This document shows positions 34,608 through 42,435 of a DNA stretch of 52,362 bases, piece by piece. The DNA comes from Chloroflexota bacterium (GTDB lineage Bacteria > Chloroflexota > Dehalococcoidia > DSTF01 > RBG-16-68-14), in assembly GCA_003228685.1 (NCBI GenBank), contig QIFC01000003.1, forward strand, positions 1 through 52,362, read 5' to 3'. Below the pieces are notes generated by a model. That model saw only the letters and a list, made by a program, of their open reading frames with translations, was not told the origin of the DNA and did not search any database. Position 1 is the first letter of the stretch; each line of letters begins with the position of its first letter. A program made the position numbers and the translations under genes.

Positions 34608-34667
34608 GTCAGGCTGAAGCCTGACCCGCTGACAGGAATAGGAGCCTTGAGCCGAAGCCTGACCCAC
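34608..34667 (+). repeat. dispersed palindromic repeat, perfect copy plus partial copy
   Basis: 34608-34629 is GTCAGGCTGAAGCCTGAC plus CCGC, a perfect 8+2+8 palindrome. 34651-34667 is a half copy (GCCGAAGCCTGACCCAC). Confidence 0.8.
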
Positions 34668-34700
34668 AAGTCGCAGCGAGAGATGAGCTGACCCGCTGAG

Positions 34701-35783
34701 CTAGCCGGCCCGGGGTATTAGATGCACGGCTGTCGCCTTGAACGAGGCCGTCACGGGCGTGCCGACGGCCAGCTCCAGCTCTTCCATGGAGCGCCGCGTA
34801 ATGCGCGCGACGACGGGAAAGCCGCAGTCCACCTCCAGCCGCACCTCCGCGCCTGCCGGCTTGATGGCGCTCACCACACCGTGCAGCCGATTCCGCGCGC
34901 TGTCTCGCACGTCACCCTCCTTGAGCGAGAGGACGACGTCCTCCGGCCGGAGGCAGACGAGCGCCGCGCTTGCGGAGAATCCGTGCGCGATGGCCTCCAC
35001 GTGAGCGTCGCCCACGCTGAGCACGACCAGCCCGTCTTCGGCCTCGATGACGCGGCCCGCGGCCACCGTCTCCACGCCAACGTAAGCGGCCACCGTCTCA
35101 TCCGCCGGCGACGAGAAGACGTCGACCGTAGCGCCAACTTGCCGCACGCGGCCGTCCGCCATGACGGCGACACGATGCGCCAGCCGCGCCGCTTCGTCTC
35201 GCTCGTGCGTGACGAAGACGGCCGTAATGCCGGTTTCGCCGAGGACGGCGGCGAGTTCGTCGGAAAGCGATTCCCGCGTCGGCTGGTCGAGCGCGCTGAA
35301 GGGCTCGTCCAGCAAGATGACGGACGGTTCCAGCACAAACGCGCGGGCCAGCGATACACGCTGGGCTTCGCCTCCTGAGAGGTGGCGGCCGGAGCGCTTC
35401 GCCAGATGCTCAACACCAAAGCGCGCGAGCCAGGGCTGCACTCGATCTCGGCGCTCGCCGCGCGAAACGCCGCGCAACGACAGCCCAAGCGCAGCGTTGG
35501 CTTGGACCGTGCGATCGAGCAAGAGCGATTCTTGGAATACGACTGCCATGCGACGCCGCAACTCCAATTGACGCCCAGCGACCGATTCCCCCTCGAAACG
35601 CACGTCGCCCTCGGCGGGGCGCTCGAGCAGCGCCAGCACCTGCAGCAGCGTGCTCTTGCCAGCGCCGTTAGGGCCGATGATCGCCAGCACCTCTCCATCC
35701 ATCACGTCGAGGTGGGGAACGCGCAAAATTTCGACATCGCCACGCCGCACGACCACGTCTTTAAGCGAAAGCTTGGTTGTCAC
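34701..35783 (-). CDS. tupC: tungstate/molybdate ABC transporter ATPase
   Basis: 360-aa ABC ATPase with C-terminal TOBE/Mop-like oxyanion-sensing domain. Walker A GPNGAGKST, Q-loop VVFQESLLLDR, signature LSGGEAQRVSLARA, Walker B VILLDEPFSALD, switch His in VFVTHERDEA. From about residue 290, RLHGVVSAIKPAGAEVRLEV and the final VTASFKATAVHLI fit a TOBE domain. It is the last gene of the regulator-tupA-tupB-tupC operon, and its ATG overlaps the tupB stop by 4 nt. Tungstate rather than molybdate is inferred from the TupA-type binding protein. Confidence 0.88.
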   Translation of the reverse strand: MTTKLSLKDVVVRRGDVEILRVPHLDVMDGEVLAIIGPNGAGKSTLLQVLALLERPAEGDVRFEGESVAGRQLELRRRMAVVFQESLLLDRTVQANAALGLSLRGVSRGERRDRVQPWLARFGVEHLAKRSGRHLSGGEAQRVSLARAFVLEPSVILLDEPFSALDQPTRESLSDELAAVLGETGITAVFVTHERDEAARLAHRVAVMADGRVRQVGATVDVFSSPADETVAAYVGVETVAAGRVIEAEDGLVVLSVGDAHVEAIAHGFSASAALVCLRPEDVVLSLKEGDVRDSARNRLHGVVSAIKPAGAEVRLEVDCGFPVVARITRRSMEELELAVGTPVTASFKATAVHLIPRAG

Positions 35784-36478
35784 GACTGGCGCTCCCGCTG
35801 CTGAACCGTGGTCAGCACTAGGTTCACCAGGAAGATCAACAACAGCAGGATGATCGAGAGGGCGATGGCGGGCGCAAACTCCCCCTTCTGGGCGGAGAGG
35901 ACGACGGCCGTGGTCAACACGCGCGTCTCACCCGCGAGATTGCCGCCCACCATGAGGGACGCGCCAACCTCAGACACAGCCGCTCCAAATCCGGCCATGA
36001 CCGCGGCCAACAGGGGCAACCGCGCCTCCTGTAGCACCAACCAGAGCATCTGCAAGCGGGAGGCGCCGAGCGCATACAGTTGCGGCCGCAGCCCTGCCGG
36101 CAGCGACCCTAGCGCGGCGACCGTGAAGCCGGTGACGACTGGCGCCGCAATAAGTGTTTGGGCGATCACCATCGCGGCAGGAGTGTAGATGAGGCTGAGA
36201 AATCCGAACGGGCCGCTTCTCCAGAGCAGCAGAGCGACGACCAAGCCGATAACGACCGGCGGGAACCCCATGCCAGTGTTCACCAGCGTGACGGCCAGGT
36301 TCCTGCCCGGAAAGCGCCGGAACGCAAGCGTTGCTCCAAGGCCGATGCCGATGATCAGCGATAGCAGTGTTGCGGAGCCGGAGATGAGCAGAGATCGTGC
36401 GGTGATCTCCCAAACGTCGTCGTCGCCGCTGGCCAGCATGCGAAACGCCTCGCGAATGCCGTCCCAGATCAGCTCCAT
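35780..36478 (-). CDS. tupB: tungstate/molybdate ABC transporter permease
   Basis: 232-aa permease, about five to six helices. SLLISGSATLLSLIIGIGLG, FPPVVIGLVVALLLW and the cytoplasmic coupling loop LGASRLQMLWLVLQEARLPL (EAA-type) are seen, then GFGAAVSEVGASLMVGGNLA, the ModB/TupB signature. It starts immediately after the tupA stop and overlaps tupC by 4 nt, so the three are translationally coupled. Confidence 0.9.
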   Translation of the reverse strand: MELIWDGIREAFRMLASGDDDVWEITARSLLISGSATLLSLIIGIGLGATLAFRRFPGRNLAVTLVNTGMGFPPVVIGLVVALLLWRSGPFGFLSLIYTPAAMVIAQTLIAAPVVTGFTVAALGSLPAGLRPQLYALGASRLQMLWLVLQEARLPLLAAVMAGFGAAVSEVGASLMVGGNLAGETRVLTTAVVLSAQKGEFAPAIALSIILLLLIFLVNLVLTTVQQRERQS

Positions 36479-37357
36479 TTAGGATTCCTCACGCAGTTCT
36501 GCCACCGTGCGGCCCGCGTCCGGCACGAACAGCGGCTGCCCAAACTTCTCCACGCCGAACTCAGCGATCAGCGCCTGCGCTTCGTCTGACACCATGAAGT
36601 CGACGAATTCCGCGGCGATCTCACCTTGCACATTACTGGACCGTTCTGGATTGACCTGCATCACGTGGTAAATGTTCAACAGACTGGGATCACCTTCGAG
36701 CAGGATCTCCAGATCGAGAACGTCGATCAGCGCGAGGTACGTCGCGCGGTCGGTGATCGTGTAGGCTTCGCGCTGATTCGCGATCTGCAGCGTCGCGCCC
36801 ATCCCCTGCCCCGACTCCAAGTACCAACGTTCGCCCGTTGGATCGAAGTCCAACTCTTCCCAGATCGAACGTTCCAGCTTATGCGTACCGGAGTCGTCGC
36901 CACGGCTAGCAAACGTCTGCTCCGACTTTCGAATCGCATGCAACGCCGTCATCGCATCTTCGGCGCCTCGCAGATCCGCGGGATCGCCGGCCGGGCCGAC
37001 GATCACGAAGTCGTTGTGCATGACGAGCAACCGGTTCACGCCGTAGCCTTCCTCGACGAACTGCTCCTCAGCCGCTGGCGCATGCACGAGCAGGACGTCC
37101 GCGTCCCCGCGCCGGCCCATCTCAAGCGCCTGGCCGGTACCAACCGCGATGATCTTCACGTTGAAGCCGGTCTGGTCCTCGAACAGCGGCACCAGCTCAT
37201 CCAGCAGGCCGCTGTCGAACGTGCTCGTCGTCGTCGCAAGGATTAGCGAGTCACCACTGCCGCACGCCGAGGCGAGTAGCAACAGGGCGGCCAGGGCAAC
37301 GAACCCAAAGCGATATGCTGACCGAAGCATATCGCTGACAAAGAAAAAAGCGCTCAT
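36479..37357 (-). CDS. tupA: tungstate-binding lipoprotein TupA
   Basis: 292-aa extracytoplasmic binding protein. An N-terminal helix ends LLASACGSG, a lipobox. Mature protein: LILATTTSTFDSGLLDELVP, VKIIAVGTGQALEMGRRGDA, DVLLVHAPAAEEQFVEEGYG, VMHNDFVIVGPAGDPADLRG, FASRGDDSGTHKLE and YTITDRATYLALID. These TTST, RGDADV and DDSGTH motifs are the oxyanion-binding hallmarks of TupA-type proteins. AAGGAG 7 nt upstream of ATG 37357 fixes the start and overlaps the end of the regulator gene. Confidence 0.92.
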   Translation of the reverse strand: MSAFFFVSDMLRSAYRFGFVALAALLLLASACGSGDSLILATTTSTFDSGLLDELVPLFEDQTGFNVKIIAVGTGQALEMGRRGDADVLLVHAPAAEEQFVEEGYGVNRLLVMHNDFVIVGPAGDPADLRGAEDAMTALHAIRKSEQTFASRGDDSGTHKLERSIWEELDFDPTGERWYLESGQGMGATLQIANQREAYTITDRATYLALIDVLDLEILLEGDPSLLNIYHVMQVNPERSSNVQGEIAAEFVDFMVSDEAQALIAEFGVEKFGQPLFVPDAGRTVAELREES

Positions 37358-37361
37358 CTTG

Positions 37362-37781
37362 CTACTCCTTGAACAGCTGGCGGAACTCTTTCCCCAGCTC
37401 GCCTTCCATCCTCCGGCGAAAACGCTCGTATAACGCCACTAGGCGCTCGCCATCGTCCGTGAGGCTACTCCCGCCACCACCTGCGCCGCCAACCTCGCTC
37501 TCTACCAGACTCAGGCCCAGGTTCTGCTCGATCTCGCGCACCTTGCCCCAGGCCCGCCTGTATGAGAGGCCAAGACGCTCTGCCGCCTGCGCCAGCGACC
37601 CGGTTTCCCGCACGAGTTCGAGAATCCGCACGCGGTAGTCGCTGAGCACTAGGTGGCCGTCCTTCTCCACCCAGAGTTTGATGCGCGGCTCAAGCTCCAA
37701 CTGCTCGGATTGCGCGGCTGGCGAAGGCCTTCGCGTTCGCGAAGTGCGTCGCGCCGGTCGCGTATTGCTTCGGATAGCCAT
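37362..37781 (-). CDS. ModE-type winged-helix regulator
   Basis: 139-aa DNA-binding protein matching the N-terminal half of ModE: LEPRIKLWVEKDGHLVLSDY, VRILELVRETGSLAQAAERL, GLSYRRAWGKVREIEQNLGL, then GGAGGGGSSLTDDGERLVAL. It lacks the C-terminal molybdate-binding TOBE pair, so oxyanion sensing must come from elsewhere or be absent. A basic N-terminal tail (RPARRTSRTRRPS) precedes the domain. ATG 37781 is chosen over 37820, which would add only low-complexity residues. First gene of the tup operon, coupled to tupA through its stop. Confidence 0.85.
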   Translation of the reverse strand: MAIRSNTRPARRTSRTRRPSPAAQSEQLELEPRIKLWVEKDGHLVLSDYRVRILELVRETGSLAQAAERLGLSYRRAWGKVREIEQNLGLSLVESEVGGAGGGGSSLTDDGERLVALYERFRRRMEGELGKEFRQLFKE

Positions 37782-37837
37782 CGTGCCCGAATTGTGACGA
37801 GTTCGACCGCCGGGAGTCAAGGTCAGACGCCCGAAGG

Positions 37838-37866
37838 TTGACAGGGCCGCGCTAGATAGGTATCTC
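37838..37866 (+). promoter_or_regulatory. promoter TTGACA-N17-TATCTC with overlapping palindrome
   Basis: TTGACA 37838-37843, a 17-nt spacer, TATCTC 37861-37866. The palindrome AGATAGGTATCT (37854-37865) overlaps the -10 region, so a repressor site is plausible. It lies between the divergent modE-like gene and the CoA-transferase. Confidence 0.5.
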
Positions 37867-37891
37867 TCACAGAGTCCTGAAGGGAGGGTGC

Positions 37892-39175
37892 ATGTCCGGC
37901 GCGTTACATGGCATCAACGTACTTGAAATCGCCCAGGTGATGGCGATCCCGATGACGGGAATGCTGCTGTCCGACCTGGGCGCAGACGTCGTGAAGCTGG
38001 AGCCGCCCTGGGGCGACGCGTCCCGCCATTCAATGCAGCCGGTGCTGCCAGGCGAAAGCAAGTCGTTCGCGGTGCTGAACCGCGGGAAGCGGTCGGTCAG
38101 CCTCGATCTGTCCGACGAGGGCAGCAGGCCGGCGCTCGAGGCGCTGGTGCGCTGGGCGGATGTCGCGTTGGTATCGGCGAAGGTGAGCGACCTCGCGTCG
38201 TTCCGCATTGCGTACGATGACCTGAAACAGATCAATCCCGAGCTGATCTATCTGGAGCACTCCGGCTACGGCCGAAAAGGCCCCATGGCCGACCAGGGCG
38301 GCTACGATCTGACGGCGGGCGGACTCTCTGGGATGATGGCGCTGATCGGAAAAGAGCGCAACGACATGCCGGTCTACACGCAGCCCGCGGTGCTCGACCT
38401 CAGCACGGGCATCCTGTCCGCGCTGGCGGTGACCGCCGCCCTGCTCGTCAAGCAGACGACGGGCGAAGGCCAGCGCGTCGAGACGTCGTTGCTGTCAACA
38501 GCGATGTACGCGCAGGCGAACGTGGCGCACGACTTCCCCGCCGTGGAGCCGAACTTCCGCGCAACGTTCCTCGAGGGCATCGCCAAGGCGCGTGAGAAGG
38601 GCGCTGGATACGCGGAGATGCAAGAGCTGCGATTCGGCAGCGTGCGCAGGCAGTCAGCGGGGAACATCTACTATCGCTACTTCAGGACGAAGGACTCCGT
38701 GATCTCGATCGGGTGCCTGAGCCCGGACCTCCAGCGGCGCTTTCGCGAGGCGCTGGGGGTCGAGGATCCGCGAGCGGAGCCGGGCTTCGACCTTCAGACC
38801 GACGAAGGCTTCGAAACGATGAAGCGATTCGTGAAGGACACCGAAGCACTGATGCAATCAAGGACGACCGAGGAGTGGCTCGACTTGTTGCTGGAGCACC
38901 GCGTGCCCGCTACACCAGTGCTGTTTCCCGAAGAGGCGATCGACCACGAGCAGGTGAACGCTAACGGCTACATGGTCGAACTGATGCACGAGATGCTCGG
39001 CCCGTACCGGACGTTTGCGCCGCCGATCCGCATGGACGCCACGCCGACGGAGGCGCAAGGGCCTTCGCCGCTGCTGGGCAAGCACACCGAAGAGGTCCTG
39101 CGAGAGGCCGGTATCACGGACGATGCGATTGCCGCGATGATCGAGAGCGGCGCGGCCGGGCCCAAGTTGCCCTAG
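37892..39175 (+). CDS. CaiB/BaiF family III CoA-transferase
   Basis: 427-aa CoA-transferase. The N-terminal block LEIAQVMAIPMTGMLLSDLG leads to ADVVKLEPPWGDASR, LNRGKRSVSLDLSDE and LIYLEHSGYGRKGPMADQGG, YDLTAGGLSGMMALIG. Unlike the 9247 gene it is a single-domain protein of the normal 400-430 aa length. AAGGGAGGG precedes ATG 37892. The Asp that forms the acyl-enzyme anhydride in this family may be in YDLTAGG. Substrate unknown. Confidence 0.85.
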   Translation: MSGALHGINVLEIAQVMAIPMTGMLLSDLGADVVKLEPPWGDASRHSMQPVLPGESKSFAVLNRGKRSVSLDLSDEGSRPALEALVRWADVALVSAKVSDLASFRIAYDDLKQINPELIYLEHSGYGRKGPMADQGGYDLTAGGLSGMMALIGKERNDMPVYTQPAVLDLSTGILSALAVTAALLVKQTTGEGQRVETSLLSTAMYAQANVAHDFPAVEPNFRATFLEGIAKAREKGAGYAEMQELRFGSVRRQSAGNIYYRYFRTKDSVISIGCLSPDLQRRFREALGVEDPRAEPGFDLQTDEGFETMKRFVKDTEALMQSRTTEEWLDLLLEHRVPATPVLFPEEAIDHEQVNANGYMVELMHEMLGPYRTFAPPIRMDATPTEAQGPSPLLGKHTEEVLREAGITDDAIAAMIESGAAGPKLP

Positions 39176-39194
39176 CCGAACACTTCGTTCGCGC

Positions 39195-39200
39195 TACCAT
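39195..39200 (+). promoter_or_regulatory. -10 box TACCAT, leaderless start
   Basis: Ends 8 nt before ATG 39209. Confidence 0.4.
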
Positions 39201-39208
39201 AGTCCCAA

Positions 39209-40360
39209 ATGACGAGCACGCTCGAGAACGAGTTCGAGCCGGCGACAGAGAACGCCGCTCTGGTGGATCTGCTCCTACGACGGATCGATGCCGAAGGCGC
39301 GATCACGTTCCACGACTACATGGAGACCGTGCTCTATCATCCGCAGCACGGCTACTACACGACCCGCGAGCCGATGGGCCGCCAGGGTGACTATTTGACC
39401 AGCCCCGAGGTGGACCCGATCTTCGGGTCGCTCATCGCGAAGCAGCTCGAGCAGCTCTGGGAGCTGATGGACCGCCCTGCCTGCTTCGATGTCGTCGAGC
39501 AGGGCGCGGGCAGCGGTTTGCTAGCGCGCCACATCCTGCGCCGAACGCGGCGGCGCGCGCCTGACTTCGCGGACGCGCTGAGCTACCGCATCGTGGACGT
39601 GAGCGCGTCGCTGAAGCGGCGGCAGGCGGAGACGCTCGCGGAGTACGAGGTCGAGTGGTGCGACAACCTGCCGGAGAAAATCGAAGGCTGCCTGCTCAGC
39701 AACGAACTGCTCGACAGCTTCCCGGTGCATCGCATCGCGCATCAGGACGGCAAGCTGTTGGAGATCATGGTGACGCGCGAGGATGGCCGGTTCGAAGAGG
39801 TCACGGGCGCGCCTTCGGCAAGGATCGCCGAGTACTTCGCGGACCTCGGATTCTGGCCGGGCGACGGCTGCGTGGCGGAAGTCAATCTGCAGGCCATCGA
39901 TTGGATGGCATCGGCCGCGCAGGCGCTCGAACGAGGCTTCGTGCTGACGTTCGACTACGGCTATCCCGCCGAGGAGTTGTACTCCCCGTGGCGTCGCGAT
40001 GGCACGCTGCTCTGCTTCTATCGCCACAACCCCAGCAGCGACCCGTACGCGCGCGTTGGCAAGCAGGACATCACGGCGCACGTCGACTTCACGACGCTGA
40101 TGCGAACGGGCGAGTCGCACGGCCTGGAGACCGCCGGTTTCACGACGCAGTCACGCTTCCTCGCAACGCTCGGCATCGGCGCGGGAGTCGATAGCGTGGC
40201 GAAGGAGAGCCCTGAAGAGCTAGAGGAGTACTACGCCCGCCGTCGCGCTGTGCAGGAACTGATCGAACCGGGAGGCCTGGGGCGGATCCGCGTTCTGGCG
40301 CAGTGCCGGGGTGCGGAGACGCTCTCGCTGACCGGGTTCGCGGATGAAGATGATAGCTGA
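39209..40360 (+). CDS. MidA/NDUFAF7-like SAM-dependent methyltransferase
   Basis: 383-aa protein of the PF02636 family. The N-terminal signature ITFHDYMETVLYHPQHGYYT, QGDYLTSPEVDPIFGSLIAK is diagnostic. The SAM-binding glycine motif is DVVEQGAGSGLLARHIL, and CLLSNELLDSFPVHRI and LTFDYGYPAEELYSP complete the fold. The mitochondrial relative methylates an arginine of complex I; the bacterial target is not established. It lacks a Shine-Dalgarno and has a -10 box 8 nt upstream. A palindromic repeat region follows. Confidence 0.88.
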   Translation: MTSTLENEFEPATENAALVDLLLRRIDAEGAITFHDYMETVLYHPQHGYYTTREPMGRQGDYLTSPEVDPIFGSLIAKQLEQLWELMDRPACFDVVEQGAGSGLLARHILRRTRRRAPDFADALSYRIVDVSASLKRRQAETLAEYEVEWCDNLPEKIEGCLLSNELLDSFPVHRIAHQDGKLLEIMVTREDGRFEEVTGAPSARIAEYFADLGFWPGDGCVAEVNLQAIDWMASAAQALERGFVLTFDYGYPAEELYSPWRRDGTLLCFYRHNPSSDPYARVGKQDITAHVDFTTLMRTGESHGLETAGFTTQSRFLATLGIGAGVDSVAKESPEELEEYYARRRAVQELIEPGGLGRIRVLAQCRGAETLSLTGFADEDDS

Positions 40361-40390
40361 CTCTGTCGAGCAGGCCACGCCTGGTCCGCG

Positions 40391-40410
40391 ACAGGCTGAA
40401 GCCTTTCCCA
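40391..40410 (+). repeat. partial copy of the dispersed palindromic repeat
   Basis: ACAGGCTGAAGCCTTTCCCA, degenerate, between the methyltransferase and NifU-like genes. Confidence 0.45.
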
Positions 40411-40443
40411 CCAATGTGAAGGCTAAGCCACAAGTGTGAGGTT

Positions 40444-40833
40444 ATGAGCGACCGCACCGAAGGCTACTCGGAGATCACGCTCGACCACTTCGAGCATCCG
40501 CGTAACAACGGTGTGCTGGAGAACGCGAACGCCGTGGGCTACATGACGAACCCCGTATGCGGCGACTCGCTGGTGTTGATGCTGCGGATCGAGGACGACC
40601 GCATTGTCGAAGCGCGCTGGCAGTCAGACGGCTGCGCGGCGTCGCTCGCGGCCAGCAGCCTGCTGACGGAGATGGTCGGGGGCGTGTCGCTAGCGGACGC
40701 CTCCCAGATCACGCGCGAGGCGGTCGTCGACGCGCTGGGGGGGCTGCCCGCGAGCAAGCTGCACGCCTCGGTGCTGGCGGCGGACGCGCTGCACCACGCG
40801 CTGGCGGAGTACGAAAAGAAGCGCGAGAGTTAG
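40444..40833 (+). CDS. NifU/IscU-like iron-sulfur scaffold, third Cys replaced by Ala
   Basis: 129-aa Fe-S scaffold-like protein. Conserved cysteines are seen in NPVCGDSL and SDGCAASLAAS. The third scaffold Cys, normally in a KxHCSxLA block, is Ala here (SKLHASVLAADALHHAL). The overall fold match is otherwise good (FEHPRNNGVLENANAVG). Cluster binding may thus be different or need a partner. Its stop overlaps the convergent gene by 4 nt. Confidence 0.82.
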   Translation: MSDRTEGYSEITLDHFEHPRNNGVLENANAVGYMTNPVCGDSLVLMLRIEDDRIVEARWQSDGCAASLAASSLLTEMVGGVSLADASQITREAVVDALGGLPASKLHASVLAADALHHALAEYEKKRES

Positions 40834-41471
40834 GAAGGCCGACGACGCAGCGCGGCGCCTGCGAGCAGCATCGCGGCACCGATTCCCGCACTGGCGGCGA
40901 GCAGCCACTGGTACTCGTTGCCGCTCCCCGTAGGGCCGGTTCCTGCGTCACCAAGCGAGACGATGGTAGGTTCCGCGTTTGCGATTTCGTCGATTAGTTG
41001 GCTCATCGAACCTGCGAGATCAGCCACACCAGCCCGTCCTTCCGAACAACGCATAGGGGCATTTTCTTCGTACAGACCAGAAGCGCCACGGACCAACACT
41101 AGGACACAGTGACTGTTCAGGCTGATCCCTCTTGCGCAGCTCGTACCACTAGCTAAACCTAGGACTTCCCCATCAGGACTGATCTCTGCCGCCGTCTGGG
41201 ACACGCGCAGCTTTTCAGGACCCGAGCCCTTGAGATAGCTGCTGACTGAGACTTGGATTTCGACTGACATGAGTTCGCCGGGTTCTCCAGGCTCTGCAAC
41301 TGACGAGGCACCGAGCACGTGAAACTCGTCGATCGTGCCGACAGCGATCAGGTCGGCCGTGCGAACGCTATCACGCAAGCTATAGGAGCACGCGTGGGCT
41401 GGCGTCGCGTTCAGGGCCCAGACAGGCGCAGTCAGCGCCACCGCGATCAGATAGACTCTAAAGGCCGCCAT
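40830..41471 (-). CDS. secreted, membrane-anchored protein of unknown function
   Basis: 213 aa. Signal peptide about 1-27 (FRVYLIAVALTAPVWAL, cleavage near AHA). The mature N-terminus ACSYSLRDSVRTADLIAVGT followed by VSVSSYLKGSGPEKLRVSQT loosely resembles NTR/TIMP-like proteins that begin with a Cys pair and an ADxxxxG strand; this is weak inference. Several cysteines follow (SCARGISLNSHCVLVLV). A C-terminal helix and basic tail (WLLAASAGIGAAMLLAGAAL, RRRPS) anchor it. ATG 41471 has a TATGGT box 9 nt upstream; another in-frame ATG is 9 nt earlier. Confidence 0.6.
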   Translation of the reverse strand: MAAFRVYLIAVALTAPVWALNATPAHACSYSLRDSVRTADLIAVGTIDEFHVLGASSVAEPGEPGELMSVEIQVSVSSYLKGSGPEKLRVSQTAAEISPDGEVLGLASGTSCARGISLNSHCVLVLVRGASGLYEENAPMRCSEGRAGVADLAGSMSQLIDEIANAEPTIVSLGDAGTGPTGSGNEYQWLLAASAGIGAAMLLAGAALRRRPS

Positions 41472-41543
41472 AACGGTCATACCATACACCACCAGGCGAC
41501 CGCGTTCAACCGGCCACACCTTCACGCGCGCGTTCGCATGCGC

Positions 41544-41549
41544 TACAAT
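41544..41549 (+). promoter_or_regulatory. -10 box TACAAT for coxMSL
   Basis: Ends 11 nt before ATG 41561. TTCACG at 41521-41526, 17 nt upstream, is a fair -35 box. Confidence 0.5.
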
Positions 41550-41560
41550 GCGCCCGCACA

Positions 41561-42430
41561 ATGCACCGATTCGAATACCACGCACCAACATCGCTTGACG
41601 AGGCTGTCGCGCTGCTCAAGGAGCACGGCGACGGCACAAAGCTGCTCGCGGGCGGCACCGACCTCCTCGTGCACATGAAGGAGGGCGGTCTGCACCCACC
41701 CAGGGTGGTCAGCCTGCACGCCGTCGCAGGCCTGGACGGCATTAGCTTCGACAAGTCGGAAGGCCTGAGCATCGGGTCGGCGGTCAGCATGGGTGACATC
41801 GAAGCGAACGACACGATACGCCAGCGCTACACAGCGCTCGCGGAGGGCGCTGGGATCGTCGGCTCCGTGCAGACGCGCAGCATGGCGACTATCGGTGGGA
41901 ACATCGCGAACGCGGCGCCGTCCGCGGACACCGCGCCGCCGCTGGCCGTGTTCGACGCGATCGCGCAGATCATCGGCTCGGGCGGCGCGAGAGAGGTCCC
42001 CGTCATCGACCTGTTCGAAGGCCCCGGCAGCACCGTGCTGGCCGGCGATGAGGTGCTGACCGGCTTTACCCTACCGACGCCGCCCGCCAACACGGGCAGC
42101 GTCTACCAGCGCCACACACCACGCAAGATCATGGACATCGCCGCGGTGAGCGTCGGCGTCCGGCTGTCGCTCGACGGCGGCAACATCGGCGAGGCGCGCA
42201 TCTGTCTCGGCGCCGTCGCGGCGACGATCATCCGCGCGACCGAGGCCGAGGACGCGCTTGCGGGGCAGACGCCATCGACGGAGTTGTTCGCGAAGGTAGC
42301 CGAACTGGCGCGAGCCGCGTCCAGTCCGATCTCGGACGTCCGCGGCTCGGCTGAGTTCCGCCACCACCTTGTCGGCGTCATGACGAAACGCTGCCTTGAC
42401 GTCGCCCTGGAGCGGGCACAAGAAAACTAG
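41561..42430 (+). CDS. molybdenum hydroxylase FAD subunit (CoxM/XdhB-like)
   Basis: 289-aa FAD-binding subunit of the xanthine dehydrogenase/CO dehydrogenase family. FEYHAPTSLDEAVALLKEHG, LLAGGTDLLVHMKEGG (FAD loop), VGSVQTRSMATIGGNIANAA and PSADTAPPLAVFDA are the family hallmarks. It passes electrons from the CoxS-like iron-sulfur subunit to its acceptor. First gene of the operon, 5 nt before a retropepsin-CoxS fusion. Substrate of the complex unknown. Confidence 0.9.
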   Translation: MHRFEYHAPTSLDEAVALLKEHGDGTKLLAGGTDLLVHMKEGGLHPPRVVSLHAVAGLDGISFDKSEGLSIGSAVSMGDIEANDTIRQRYTALAEGAGIVGSVQTRSMATIGGNIANAAPSADTAPPLAVFDAIAQIIGSGGAREVPVIDLFEGPGSTVLAGDEVLTGFTLPTPPANTGSVYQRHTPRKIMDIAAVSVGVRLSLDGGNIGEARICLGAVAATIIRATEAEDALAGQTPSTELFAKVAELARAASSPISDVRGSAEFRHHLVGVMTKRCLDVALERAQEN

Positions 42431-42435
42431 GCGAT

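Noticed and set aside
41472..41591. Longer N-terminus for the secreted minus-strand protein (to 41591)
   Set aside because: It would overlap the coxM start and precede a normal signal peptide with basic low-complexity residues.
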